Shown: positions 1 through 6,764 of the stretch, in pieces
Position numbering within the stretch: the stretch's first letter is position 1
Layout of the letters: every line of letters begins with the position of its first letter
NCBI RefSeq assembly: GCF_010500965.1
Contig: NZ_QVMI01000011.1
Location: 154,776 to 218,775, forward strand
Direction: 5' to 3'
From: Bacteroides sp. 51
GTDB taxonomy: Bacteria > Bacteroidota > Bacteroidia > Bacteroidales > Bacteroidaceae
DNA: 64,000 bases
The notes under the pieces: model-generated
What the model saw: only the letters and a program-made list of their open reading frames with translations
What the model was told of the DNA's origin: nothing
Databases searched by the model: none
Program-made: the position numbers and the translations under genes

Positions 1-64
1 GGTCGGTGCCATCCTAGTGAGATGCCCTAGGCAAACCATTAGGATGCCTAAGGCATCCCAACTA
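1..64. repeat. End of a 22-nt periodic repeat array, cut by the window edge
   Basis: The hexamer GATGCC occurs at 21 and again at 43, exactly 22 nt apart, each followed by a CTAGG or TAAGG-like stretch. Only two units are clear and the array may continue to the left of the window. The period matches the other intergenic arrays at 5857, 6005, 32086 and 57035. From 65 to 141 I see only AT-rich sequence downstream of the first gene. Confidence 0.4.
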
Positions 65-141
65 CATAGTAACTATACAATAACTAACAATCTACTTTTA
101 AGATTTACTCCTATATTCACTAATCTTGTAATTGCCCCTCC

Positions 142-1065
142 TCATGATAAGTCTTCTTCTGAATAGCAATAAGCCTTATTCATTTTTTCAATGATTGACG
201 AAAACTTTTTGCGAAACCAATCGGGAGATATTACTTCTATTTCATCGCCATGTGACAAAAGTTCCTGATAGAAATCGTGAGTAGGACGGATATAATATTG
301 GAATATAGAAAAAGTATCCTCAGATAACAATTCTTCCTGGCTATGATGTAATGGTAGAGAACGAATATAATCCTTTTTTATCCCATAAGCTTTAATCTGA
401 ATATGTTCTGACTTAATAGCCTCGTTGACGATAATTCCATAATGAACACTGAAATAATCTTGTGGGTGAAAAGAGGAAGGGTATTCAAACCTATCTTCAG
501 TTATGATAAAGTCTTTTATTCTATCAAGTGAATAAATCCGTAATTGCTTTCGTTCTATGTTAAGCGCTAGTAGATACCACCGCTTTTTGAAAAGTTTTAA
601 ACAATATGGTTCCACTTTGAGTGTTGTAGCTTTATCCTGCACGAAATTTTGATAAACAATCTGACAAATGCGATTTTCCTTCATGCTTTCTATTGCAGAT
701 GATAGAAATACTCTGCCCGATGGTATATTCTCCAAAAGAATCCTGTCTTGCAGCTTGTTGTTGTCCTTTAATAGATAGTTTACAGAAAACGTGTCCAATA
801 TCCAATGTCGGAGCGCATTGTTTTTAATAGAGTCATCATTCTCTATGTAATAATAGTTTCCTGCACTCTTATTGCATATAATATCTATATCGAAGAGTTC
901 TTCAATGGCTCTCCGATGATTATGAAACGTGCGGAGAGAAAAAGGTTTCCCTCCGCTAAGTTCACTATTTATCCATTTTCTGCTGATGTCTTCAAAAGTG
1001 ATTTTACCGGAACGGTAGATTATATCTACCAACCAAAGATATCTGTTAAATAAATCTCTTGTCAT
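142..1065 (-). CDS. WYL-domain transcriptional regulator
   Basis: This 307-residue protein is a cytoplasmic DNA-binding regulator. The N-terminal part (about residues 1-70) resembles a winged helix-turn-helix. The central part (about 120-190) carries the typical WYL-domain pattern, including VEPYCLKLFKKRWYLLAL and RIYSLDRI, expected to bind a ligand or nucleic acid. The C-terminal part resembles the WCX extension. WYL regulators are often found next to anti-phage genes. Here the gene is the last of a tight same-strand cluster, starting 3 nt after the membrane-protein gene at 1069-1389, and the cluster begins with a modification-dependent nuclease. The likely job is control of that cluster, which is inference. 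The assignment to the WYL family is secure; the ligand and target are unknown. Confidence 0.88.
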   Translation of the reverse strand: MTRDLFNRYLWLVDIIYRSGKITFEDISRKWINSELSGGKPFSLRTFHNHRRAIEELFDIDIICNKSAGNYYYIENDDSIKNNALRHWILDTFSVNYLLKDNNKLQDRILLENIPSGRVFLSSAIESMKENRICQIVYQNFVQDKATTLKVEPYCLKLFKKRWYLLALNIERKQLRIYSLDRIKDFIITEDRFEYPSSFHPQDYFSVHYGIIVNEAIKSEHIQIKAYGIKKDYIRSLPLHHSQEELLSEDTFSIFQYYIRPTHDFYQELLSHGDEIEVISPDWFRKKFSSIIEKMNKAYCYSEEDLS

Positions 1066-1068
1066 TTG

Positions 1069-1389
1069 CTAATTTGACGCCCAGTGTATTATTTCCATAA
1101 CCGATTCATTTCCGCAAAATCCGGCAATCATCATAATTCCTCCCCATGCCACAAGGGCGCATGTATTGGCATAAGCAAGTTTTTTGATAAAGATATCAAA
1201 TTCAGGGTTTACCCAAAAATCGCGCGGAGCAATGCTCATTTCCACACTAAATGTATAGCCGATAAAAAAAGCGGCTACACCTATCAATCCGAATAATCCC
1301 ATTGTTGCGGAGAACATCCATAATAGAATATCTGCAACAATAATTAATGCAATGTTGCAAAGTAATAAAAAACCTGTGATACATCCCAT
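1069..1389 (-). CDS. Small three-pass membrane protein, unknown function
   Basis: This 106-residue protein has hydrophobic stretches at about residues 4-25, 28-47 and 74-93, so it should be an inner-membrane protein with about three spans. Between spans two and three is a polar loop with the sequence APRDFWVNPEFD. I do not recognise the family. It lies 3-4 nt from both neighbours, between a coiled-coil gene and the WYL regulator, so it is almost certainly co-transcribed and translated with them. The tight packing, rather than any domain match, is the main evidence that the gene is real. Together with the membrane-anchored coiled-coil protein at 1709-2467 it may form a membrane component of the cluster; this is inference. 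Confidence 0.7.
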   Translation of the reverse strand: MGCITGFLLLCNIALIIVADILLWMFSATMGLFGLIGVAAFFIGYTFSVEMSIAPRDFWVNPEFDIFIKKLAYANTCALVAWGGIMMIAGFCGNESVMEIIHWASN

Positions 1390-1393
1390 ACTT

Positions 1394-1654
1394 TTATTTT
1401 TTACTTCTGATTTTAGCTATATCTTCTCTCATTTTGGAAATAGTCTTTTTTATTGATTCGATCTTTTTCTTTTCTCCATCTATTTGATATGTCGCACGAC
1501 CGCTACGGCGGAAGTGAGCAATATTACTTTGGCAAGCTTTTATCTTCCCTTTTTCTTGTTCAATACGCTTTTTGATGTTTTCTATTTCCGATTTTTTATC
1601 CATAATATTATAGTTTAAAGCTGATAATAATCTGCGATATGCTCTCAGATACAT
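1394..1654 (-). CDS. Small coiled-coil protein, unknown function
   Basis: This protein has at most 86 residues and is rich in Lys, Glu and Ile. From about residue 18 to the end it shows heptad-like spacing typical of a two-helix coiled coil, broken by a short RRSGRATYQ segment in the middle. No signal peptide or catalytic motif is visible. The start at 1654 is preceded by a weak AAGAG-type ribosome site. An internal ATG at 1603 would give 69 residues beginning MDKKSEIENI and would remove a basic N-terminus of doubtful value. The gene ends 4 nt before the next gene of the same strand, supporting an operon. I do not recognise the family. Confidence 0.62.
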   Translation of the reverse strand: MYLRAYRRLLSALNYNIMDKKSEIENIKKRIEQEKGKIKACQSNIAHFRRSGRATYQIDGEKKKIESIKKTISKMREDIAKIRSKK

Positions 1655-1708
1655 TTATTCTCTTAAATTAATTCAATACGTATTCAGTGTACTTAGGTAT
1701 TTCGACTA

Positions 1709-2467
1709 TTAAACCGTACCCTCTGTAAATAACGAATATAATAGGAAAAATATAATGACCACGGAGACAATAACTATCAAGCTCAACTTAGCTCTCTCCA
1801 TCTTCGTTTTCCATTCTTTCTGCTTAGATTCGAAATAGGAAATTATTGAATCGTCAGGAGCAATGGATTTTAGTACTGCAATGTTAGTGTCGAATTTTGA
1901 TATGTCGGATGCTATAGCCTTGTTTGTAGAAAGGAGACCTTCAATCTTTGAATCTATATTAGTACTCAATTTGGCAAGAGTAGCCTTGATTTTTTCTGAA
2001 TCACTGGAAAAAACTTCAATTTCTTCTACCTTCTTTTTTGTGGAAGACGCTACTGTAAGTGTTATATCCTTTTCCTTTTTGGGAGCATTGAACAATCCAC
2101 TAAACAAACCTGTACTTTTTGATTCTGCAAGTTGGTCGTCCAAATCGTTTAGAGCTTCGCGCCATTTTTCTACTTTCTGTTGGTAATGCGGTATCACACA
2201 ATTGTCTTTATTGAGACTTTTTAATCTTATTATATTATCTTCGAGTTCGGAAATTTCATTCTCGATTTGTTCTTTGTGATACTTTAATGTATATCCCAAG
2301 CGATCTTTCTTTTGTCCCTTTCTTTTCATCTCTCTGTAATCAGAAAAATGATCATTGATTCTATCAGAAGAACATGATAAGTCATCTATACGATCTTGTA
2401 TATCCTCTTCTTTATCACTGATTCTTTTCTCTCGAATCTCTTGAGCTCGTTTACCTGTAACTGTCAT
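1709..2467 (-). CDS. Coiled-coil protein with C-terminal membrane anchor
   Basis: This 252-residue protein is mostly charged helix with long coiled-coil segments (about 5-115 and 145-228) and one C-terminal transmembrane span (about 228-247) followed by a five-residue tail. A short Gly/Phe-rich hinge (residues 119-127, TGLFSGLFN) separates two halves that look related. Residues 79-105 and 196-222 share an LKS / D / I / K / W pattern at matching positions, suggesting an internal duplication. No enzymatic motif is seen. It lies 19 nt downstream of the nuclease gene. A tail-anchored coiled coil beside a DNA-cleaving enzyme could be a membrane effector or sensor, but that is inference; I do not recognise the family. 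Confidence 0.75.
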   Translation of the reverse strand: MTVTGKRAQEIREKRISDKEEDIQDRIDDLSCSSDRINDHFSDYREMKRKGQKKDRLGYTLKYHKEQIENEISELEDNIIRLKSLNKDNCVIPHYQQKVEKWREALNDLDDQLAESKSTGLFSGLFNAPKKEKDITLTVASSTKKKVEEIEVFSSDSEKIKATLAKLSTNIDSKIEGLLSTNKAIASDISKFDTNIAVLKSIAPDDSIISYFESKQKEWKTKMERAKLSLIVIVSVVIIFFLLYSLFTEGTV

Positions 2468-2486
2468 TTATTTTACGATTTATATG

Positions 2487-3344
2487 TTATACATAAAGTT
2501 TATAATAGTCCTCGATACGTTTCCAAACACATTTATTTTCCTTAAGTGATTTATCTCTATCAATTTCAAACACTCCTACGAAGCGATAAAAACAAAAGCC
2601 CAGTTCATCTTTTCCGCGGAAGAAAGTTATCCGGTGGTGAGGATGATTGATCCAATGGTTTACATGATTGGTACGCTCCTTTTCATCGGTCTTATTGTAT
2701 TCATAAATGGTTAATTCATCTTCCGATAATTCATTGCCCCAAATTCGGTGATTGCTATTGGGGCACCATACCGTAGTATTCTTTTCGTATGGAAGAGCAA
2801 CTCCCGATACACGTAAGAACCCTCTGTGTTTAGCCTTAACATTGAATATGGCAAAAGCTTCATCAATGGTACGTACACTATCTTTTTCATTGGCAGATAA
2901 ATATCCTTTCTTTTGATGGTATTCTACGGAAAGAGTATTATCACCTTCCCACGGTTTGAATTTTTCTCCTTGTTCGTCTATTTTTCTGCGAATAAGTTCT
3001 ACTACCTCTGTTATTTGTAAATGAATACTCTCCAATGGAGTGTCACAATCGATGATCTTAACTTCGGCATGGGTAACGTTGACTATTTCTTCATTTCTCA
3101 CCCGGTCTACCTCTTCATTGTTTTTGTGAAACTCTTCATTTATTTCGATGAAAAGGTTTATTTGTGGAAGATATAAATCTGCCATAGCATATTTATCTTG
3201 TGTACGCCGAATGTATTGTTGTGTAACAAATTGCACCTTGTCATTATCTAATTGATTCCAGATTCGGGCAATGACATAAGTTTCAATCCTTTTCTTACTA
3301 ATTTTAGCAAATAAACGAGAGATGTAATCTAATTTGTAATCCAT
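2487..3344 (-). CDS. AbaSI/PvuRts1I-like modification-dependent restriction endonuclease
   Basis: The 285-residue length and two-part layout fit the AbaSI/PvuRts1I family, which cleaves DNA carrying hydroxymethylated or glucosylated cytosine, as in some phages. The N-terminal half has a Vsr-like PD-(D/E)XK pattern: Asp56 in MADLYLP, then Glu67 and Glu70 in FIEINEEFH, preceded by VTQQYIRR (residues 40-47). The C-terminal half (about 135-285) resembles the SRA-like base-flipping domain of this family, with VWCPNSNHRIWGNEL and CFYRFVGVFEID. No methyltransferase lies nearby, as expected for a type IV enzyme that attacks modified DNA. It is the first gene of the 142-3344 cluster. The family call is from remembered motifs, not a search; substrate preference is unknown. 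Confidence 0.72.
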   Translation of the reverse strand: MDYKLDYISRLFAKISKKRIETYVIARIWNQLDNDKVQFVTQQYIRRTQDKYAMADLYLPQINLFIEINEEFHKNNEEVDRVRNEEIVNVTHAEVKIIDCDTPLESIHLQITEVVELIRRKIDEQGEKFKPWEGDNTLSVEYHQKKGYLSANEKDSVRTIDEAFAIFNVKAKHRGFLRVSGVALPYEKNTTVWCPNSNHRIWGNELSEDELTIYEYNKTDEKERTNHVNHWINHPHHRITFFRGKDELGFCFYRFVGVFEIDRDKSLKENKCVWKRIEDYYKLYV

Positions 3345-3445
3345 AGTATGTAGTAATTGGGGTTTTGATTAATCATATAATATTTGTTGTTAGTATAATT
3401 GTATATAACAGAGAAGGAGTTCCTAAATTCTTATCAAAAGATTTA

Positions 3446-5152
3446 TTATTTTGCTTTTGTCTTAAGTTTCAATACCTTGATCATTCCAGCATTAAATTGA
3501 TTTATATTATACTTGTTTTTTATCTTGCTTTCTATCTCTTTATTTATATCAGTGTATAATTCATACGTACCTGATTTTTCAAACCTTTTTATTTTCTTAT
3601 CAACAATCCATTTTTGATATACTTTTAGTTCTTCTAATGTTAATTTTGTTGGTGGTAGGAATTTATCCCTAGCTGGTGACCATTTACCAAATTCTAAGAA
3701 ATAATAAATTAAATCATTATCAGATATTAATTCATTTTCCATTTCTGTTTTCTTTTCCTGTAGTCTTTTCGCAATATTTTGTTTCAATGGTTCATAATCA
3801 TAAACATATTCATCTCGTATATTTTTCTTTCCAGTATATTTTCTATTCTTAAGTGCATAATCCCATGCAGTCTCATTTGTTAAAGAGCCATCAATCTTTT
3901 TGAGGTCATTAATAACATTATTCTTTTTAATTCTAAAATCTTCATATTCATTTTTTATTATTGATAACCAATCTTTATAATTCTCAATAAACCTTTTTAT
4001 TTCAGAATTATTGTGGCGAGTTTGAAATATTGTATCTTGCGCATATTCATATAAAAAATTCCTAGTAAATACGAACCATGCACTTTCAACCAATTTGTCA
4101 TCAATTTTTATATAATGTTCGTTATTGTCAAAAGATGATAAATCTGCTGTATCTATTTGGCTTTTGATTTTTTTCCAGTATTCCAATGCTTCGTTTATAT
4201 CTTTTTGCTCCTTTGCAGTTTCTTTATTTCTTTCTAATTGATCTATAATGTGTTGTGGTACATTACCAATTAATGTTTTATTATTGGGTACTTCTAATAC
4301 ATAATAATAACATGAGTTATCAATCTTATCATCAGATGTATTACTTCCAATTACTTCGGTCATAAAATACGAAACAATATCAGTACAATTCATATAATAC
4401 GTGAAATATGGAAATGATTCACCACCATGTTTAACTTTTACGATTTCATATTGATCTTTATTTTGTATGTCTTCATCGGTAAAATTGAGTTCATTACCCC
4501 AACCTTCAGGTTTCATTTCGATGAATCTTCGTACATATCCATTATCATCAAATTCATATTTATATTTGTATCCTAATTTAGTAACGGATTCGGATGTTCC
4601 TACTTGTACGCCATTTTTAAAGGAGGCATTATAATTATTACCAAATCTTGTATCAGACACAAATAATTTTCCATCTAGCAATCCATTTATCATTGAAAAT
4701 GTAATATTCGTTTTTGTTGTTCCAGGATTATGTGGAGTATATTCCCATTTCTTGTAAATATATGAATATGAAGCCTTTTTTTCTGTGGTATTTTGGATAT
4801 ATGAAAAAGATCCATTCATTACTCCAGGGTTAGATTCGGAATAACTTCTTTTAAAACTAATATTGCCAGTTATTGCAATGCTGTTACCATTAATCCAGTT
4901 GGAAAAAGATATGGTTCCCGTCCATACACCAATCTTTTTACCATTTTTCATTCTACCATTAATAATGGTTGATCTCGCTCCACCATTATTGCTTTTTAAT
5001 GTTTGAGTAAGTTTATAACTTCCATTTGGAACAAAATCAATTTCTTGATATGTAGCAATGCATTGTTCTTGAAGATTTTGTGTTGTTGTTTTTTGTGAAA
5101 AACTAACTGATGATATGAATGTCATCAAAGAGAATAAAACTATTTTTCTCAT
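3446..5152 (-). CDS. Exported protein of unknown function with MORN-like repeats
   Basis: This 568-residue protein begins with a clear Sec signal peptide (MRKIVLFSLMTFISSVSFSQ), so it acts outside the cytoplasm. The first third contains repeated Gly-rich beta-strand segments such as NGRMKNGKKIGVWTG, NGSFS and NGLLDGKLF, which look like antitoxin/MORN-type repeats. The second half (about 290-560) is charged and mostly helical with probable coiled coil. No catalytic motif was recognised. The gene is AT-rich compared with the PUL genes to the right. It lies 101 nt upstream of the nuclease gene on the same strand, so it may or may not belong to the same transcript. Function unknown. Confidence 0.75.
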   Translation of the reverse strand: MRKIVLFSLMTFISSVSFSQKTTTQNLQEQCIATYQEIDFVPNGSYKLTQTLKSNNGGARSTIINGRMKNGKKIGVWTGTISFSNWINGNSIAITGNISFKRSYSESNPGVMNGSFSYIQNTTEKKASYSYIYKKWEYTPHNPGTTKTNITFSMINGLLDGKLFVSDTRFGNNYNASFKNGVQVGTSESVTKLGYKYKYEFDDNGYVRRFIEMKPEGWGNELNFTDEDIQNKDQYEIVKVKHGGESFPYFTYYMNCTDIVSYFMTEVIGSNTSDDKIDNSCYYYVLEVPNNKTLIGNVPQHIIDQLERNKETAKEQKDINEALEYWKKIKSQIDTADLSSFDNNEHYIKIDDKLVESAWFVFTRNFLYEYAQDTIFQTRHNNSEIKRFIENYKDWLSIIKNEYEDFRIKKNNVINDLKKIDGSLTNETAWDYALKNRKYTGKKNIRDEYVYDYEPLKQNIAKRLQEKKTEMENELISDNDLIYYFLEFGKWSPARDKFLPPTKLTLEELKVYQKWIVDKKIKRFEKSGTYELYTDINKEIESKIKNKYNINQFNAGMIKVLKLKTKAK

Positions 5153-5581
5153 AATATTGTTTGTTTTTTAAAATTAGTACACCATTGTTCTCTACTTTCA
5201 CTCTTTCTTTTTTCAAAGCAAGAAATATCTATATGCTAACAGTTTTGAATATTCTGGCTGTTTATACAATAGAAAAAGGACACGATCATCACTTTTTCCT
5301 CTTTGCTTGGTAAGGCTCTGGTAAGCCCGAAGTTCAAATAAGAAAAGCAGTCCGCGCCCTTTATGGGTACAAACTATGCTATGACTTATTATTTTGAACT
5401 TCTTTTTAAATTTACCAGATTTAACCAAGCCAAATAATTGTCTGCAAGTTATGCAATATGTCTTTCTTTTAATATATCTGTTTTTTTTCCTCCTTTTTTA
5501 TTATACGTAAAGTAAAATAAAAAGGTGGAAACAAACAAACTATTATCAAACAATATCACGAACTGCTTTATTATTTGCAAA

Positions 5582-5626
5582 ATAACAGTGAGAATATGCA
5601 ACAACTTTGCATATTCTCACTGTTAT
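5582..5626. terminator. Perfect 19-bp hairpin, probable terminator
   Basis: The arms at 5582-5600 and 5608-5626 are perfectly complementary and are separated by a 7-nt loop (ACAACTT). The flanks are AT-rich on both sides, but there is no long T-run. It could end transcription in either direction, yet no gene ends nearby on the plus strand, and the closest gene on the minus strand starts at 5152. It may belong to an unrecognised transcript. Confidence 0.55.
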
Positions 5627-5856
5627 CTTATAAAATTATATATAGATAATTGCTTAAATTAAGTTTTAATGCAAATGCCTTGGTAGTTGGGTTATAATTC
5701 TACCCCTACAGAAGAAAAGAAAAATGTTTTCTTCACCTTGTTATATCTGTCTATTCATCGGCATTTAGGGGGTGAAGGCGAGAAAACCGAAAAGATATAG
5801 GAGGAGGGTACGCACATACTGAGTTTAAATAACTATCATTAAGTGTTGTAGTTACA

Positions 5857-5988
5857 GCATACTATCGTAGCGTCCGTAGGGTACTATGGTGGTGGTCGTT
5901 GGGTAGTATCCTACGACTCGTTGGGCGGCATGGTAGCACAGCCAGGGTGGTATGGTAGAATTGCCAGAGTACTATGGTGCATTCTGAT
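5857..5988. repeat. 22-nt tandem array, about six units (GGGTAGTATGG family)
   Basis: Units begin at 5857, 5879, 5901, 5923, 5945 and 5967, exactly 22 nt apart. Each carries a degenerate GGGTA(C/G)TATGGT-like core. The units differ inside but never change phase. The same core with the same period recurs at 32086-32173. Confidence 0.8.
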
Positions 5989-6004
5989 CCGAAATCTGCT
6001 GCAA

Positions 6005-6114
6005 TTCAATAAGAACTGCTTCCGGATTCTATAAGAACTCGCACTCAACTCTATAGGAACTCAGAGCTAACTCTATAGGAACTCAGCCCGAGTTCTATAA
6101 GAGTTTGGTGATTC
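6005..6114. repeat. 22-nt tandem array, five units (TTCTATAAGAACTC family)
   Basis: The core TTCTATA(A/G)GAACTC or a close variant begins at 6005, 6027, 6049, 6071 and 6093, again exactly 22 nt apart. The sequence is unrelated to the array that ends 17 nt earlier, but the period is the same. Confidence 0.8.
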
Positions 6115-6496
6115 TACTATATGTTTTCAAAAACATGTAAAAGGTAGCACTCATTTCCTTCAACCCGTTAGTCATGGGGATATAAGAATGAGACTTCCTC
6201 TATTTTTTGCTAGCACTCATATAGCATTTGACCCAGTGCAATTGCATATATTTCTTCTTGATGATTTCTCCGATTTTGGGTCTGGTGCTACCAGTGCTAG
6301 ACGAATGCTAGCAAATAAAGGGGTAAGTACCATCCTTGGGTGGCCGATGGACAAAGGCTTTTAGCGAAATGAGTGCTACTTCCTGTACGTTTTTCATTTA
6401 TAATGGCAGCAACCAAATGAAGGTCGAAATAGGGGTAAGAATGGTTAATAAACAAAATAGTCAAAACGGGTTGGAAATGAAGGAAACAGAAAGGGC

Positions 6497-6588
6497 ACGT
6501 CATTGCGAGGGGCTTGCCCCAAAGCAATCCAGTATGCTAGGGATTAGCCGTTTTCTGGATTGCTTCGAACAAGTTCTCGCAATGACGT
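6497..6588. repeat. MITE/REP-like nested palindrome
   Basis: The outer arms ACGTCATTGCGAG (6497-6509) and CTCGCAATGACGT (6576-6588) are perfect inverted repeats. Inside are a second perfect pair, AAGCAATCCAG (6522-6532) and CTGGATTGCTT (6555-6565), and a small GGGGCTTGCCCC hairpin (6509-6520). The element is about 92 bp and has no coding capacity. The CGTCATTGCGAG / AAGCAATCC combination resembles a dispersed palindromic repeat found in many bacterial genomes; that resemblance is from memory. Confidence 0.75.
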
Positions 6589-6676
6589 ATCTTTCTATTA
6601 CATCATAACCCCACTAAAAAGGAGGGAATAGAGATGGAAATCAGAGATTGGTATAAAATGTTATTCGGCATATTTC

Positions 6677-6714
6677 CGCAAATCGACAATTTTTATTCGC
6701 AAATGTGCGCAAAA
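6677..6714 (+). promoter_or_regulatory. Direct-repeat operator candidate upstream of the GH2 gene
   Basis: CGCAAAT occurs at 6677-6683 and 6698-6704, 21 nt apart, with a further CGCAAAA at 6708-6714. Direct half-sites two helical turns apart are typical of AraC-type DNA-binding domains. The same heptamer with a 21-nt partner lies upstream of the XylR-type gene at 9469. The sites are 50-88 nt before the GH2 start codon. Confidence 0.5.
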
Positions 6715-6764
6715 GCTCTATCGTGTTTGGTGTACTTTTGTTCCACATAAAGAAAGAAAAAACC

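Larger units (their letters stand above)
5153..6764. other. Gene-poor intergenic region rich in repeats and hairpins
   Basis: I find no convincing gene in these 1.6 kb. They contain a perfect 19-bp hairpin (5582-5626), two consecutive arrays with a 22-nt period but different sequences (5857-5988 and 6005-6114), a nested palindrome resembling a MITE (6497-6588), and direct repeats just upstream of the GH2 gene (6677-6714). The stretch 5630-5850 shows nothing recognisable. A 71-codon minus-strand frame at 5213-5428 lacks family resemblance and is not called. Confidence 0.7.

Noticed and set aside
3365-3559. 64-codon plus-strand frame
   Set aside because: It overlaps the 3' end of the exported-protein gene on the other strand and is low-complexity hydrophobic sequence.
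5213-5428. 71-codon minus-strand frame in the gene-poor region
   Set aside because: No family resemblance, no signal or domain, and no supporting operon context.
5857-6114. CRISPR array
   Set aside because: The units are contiguous 22-mers with no unique spacers, and no cas genes are present.
6336-6608. Plus-strand frame of 90 codons
   Set aside because: It runs through the MITE-like palindrome; the frame reflects the repeat and not a protein.
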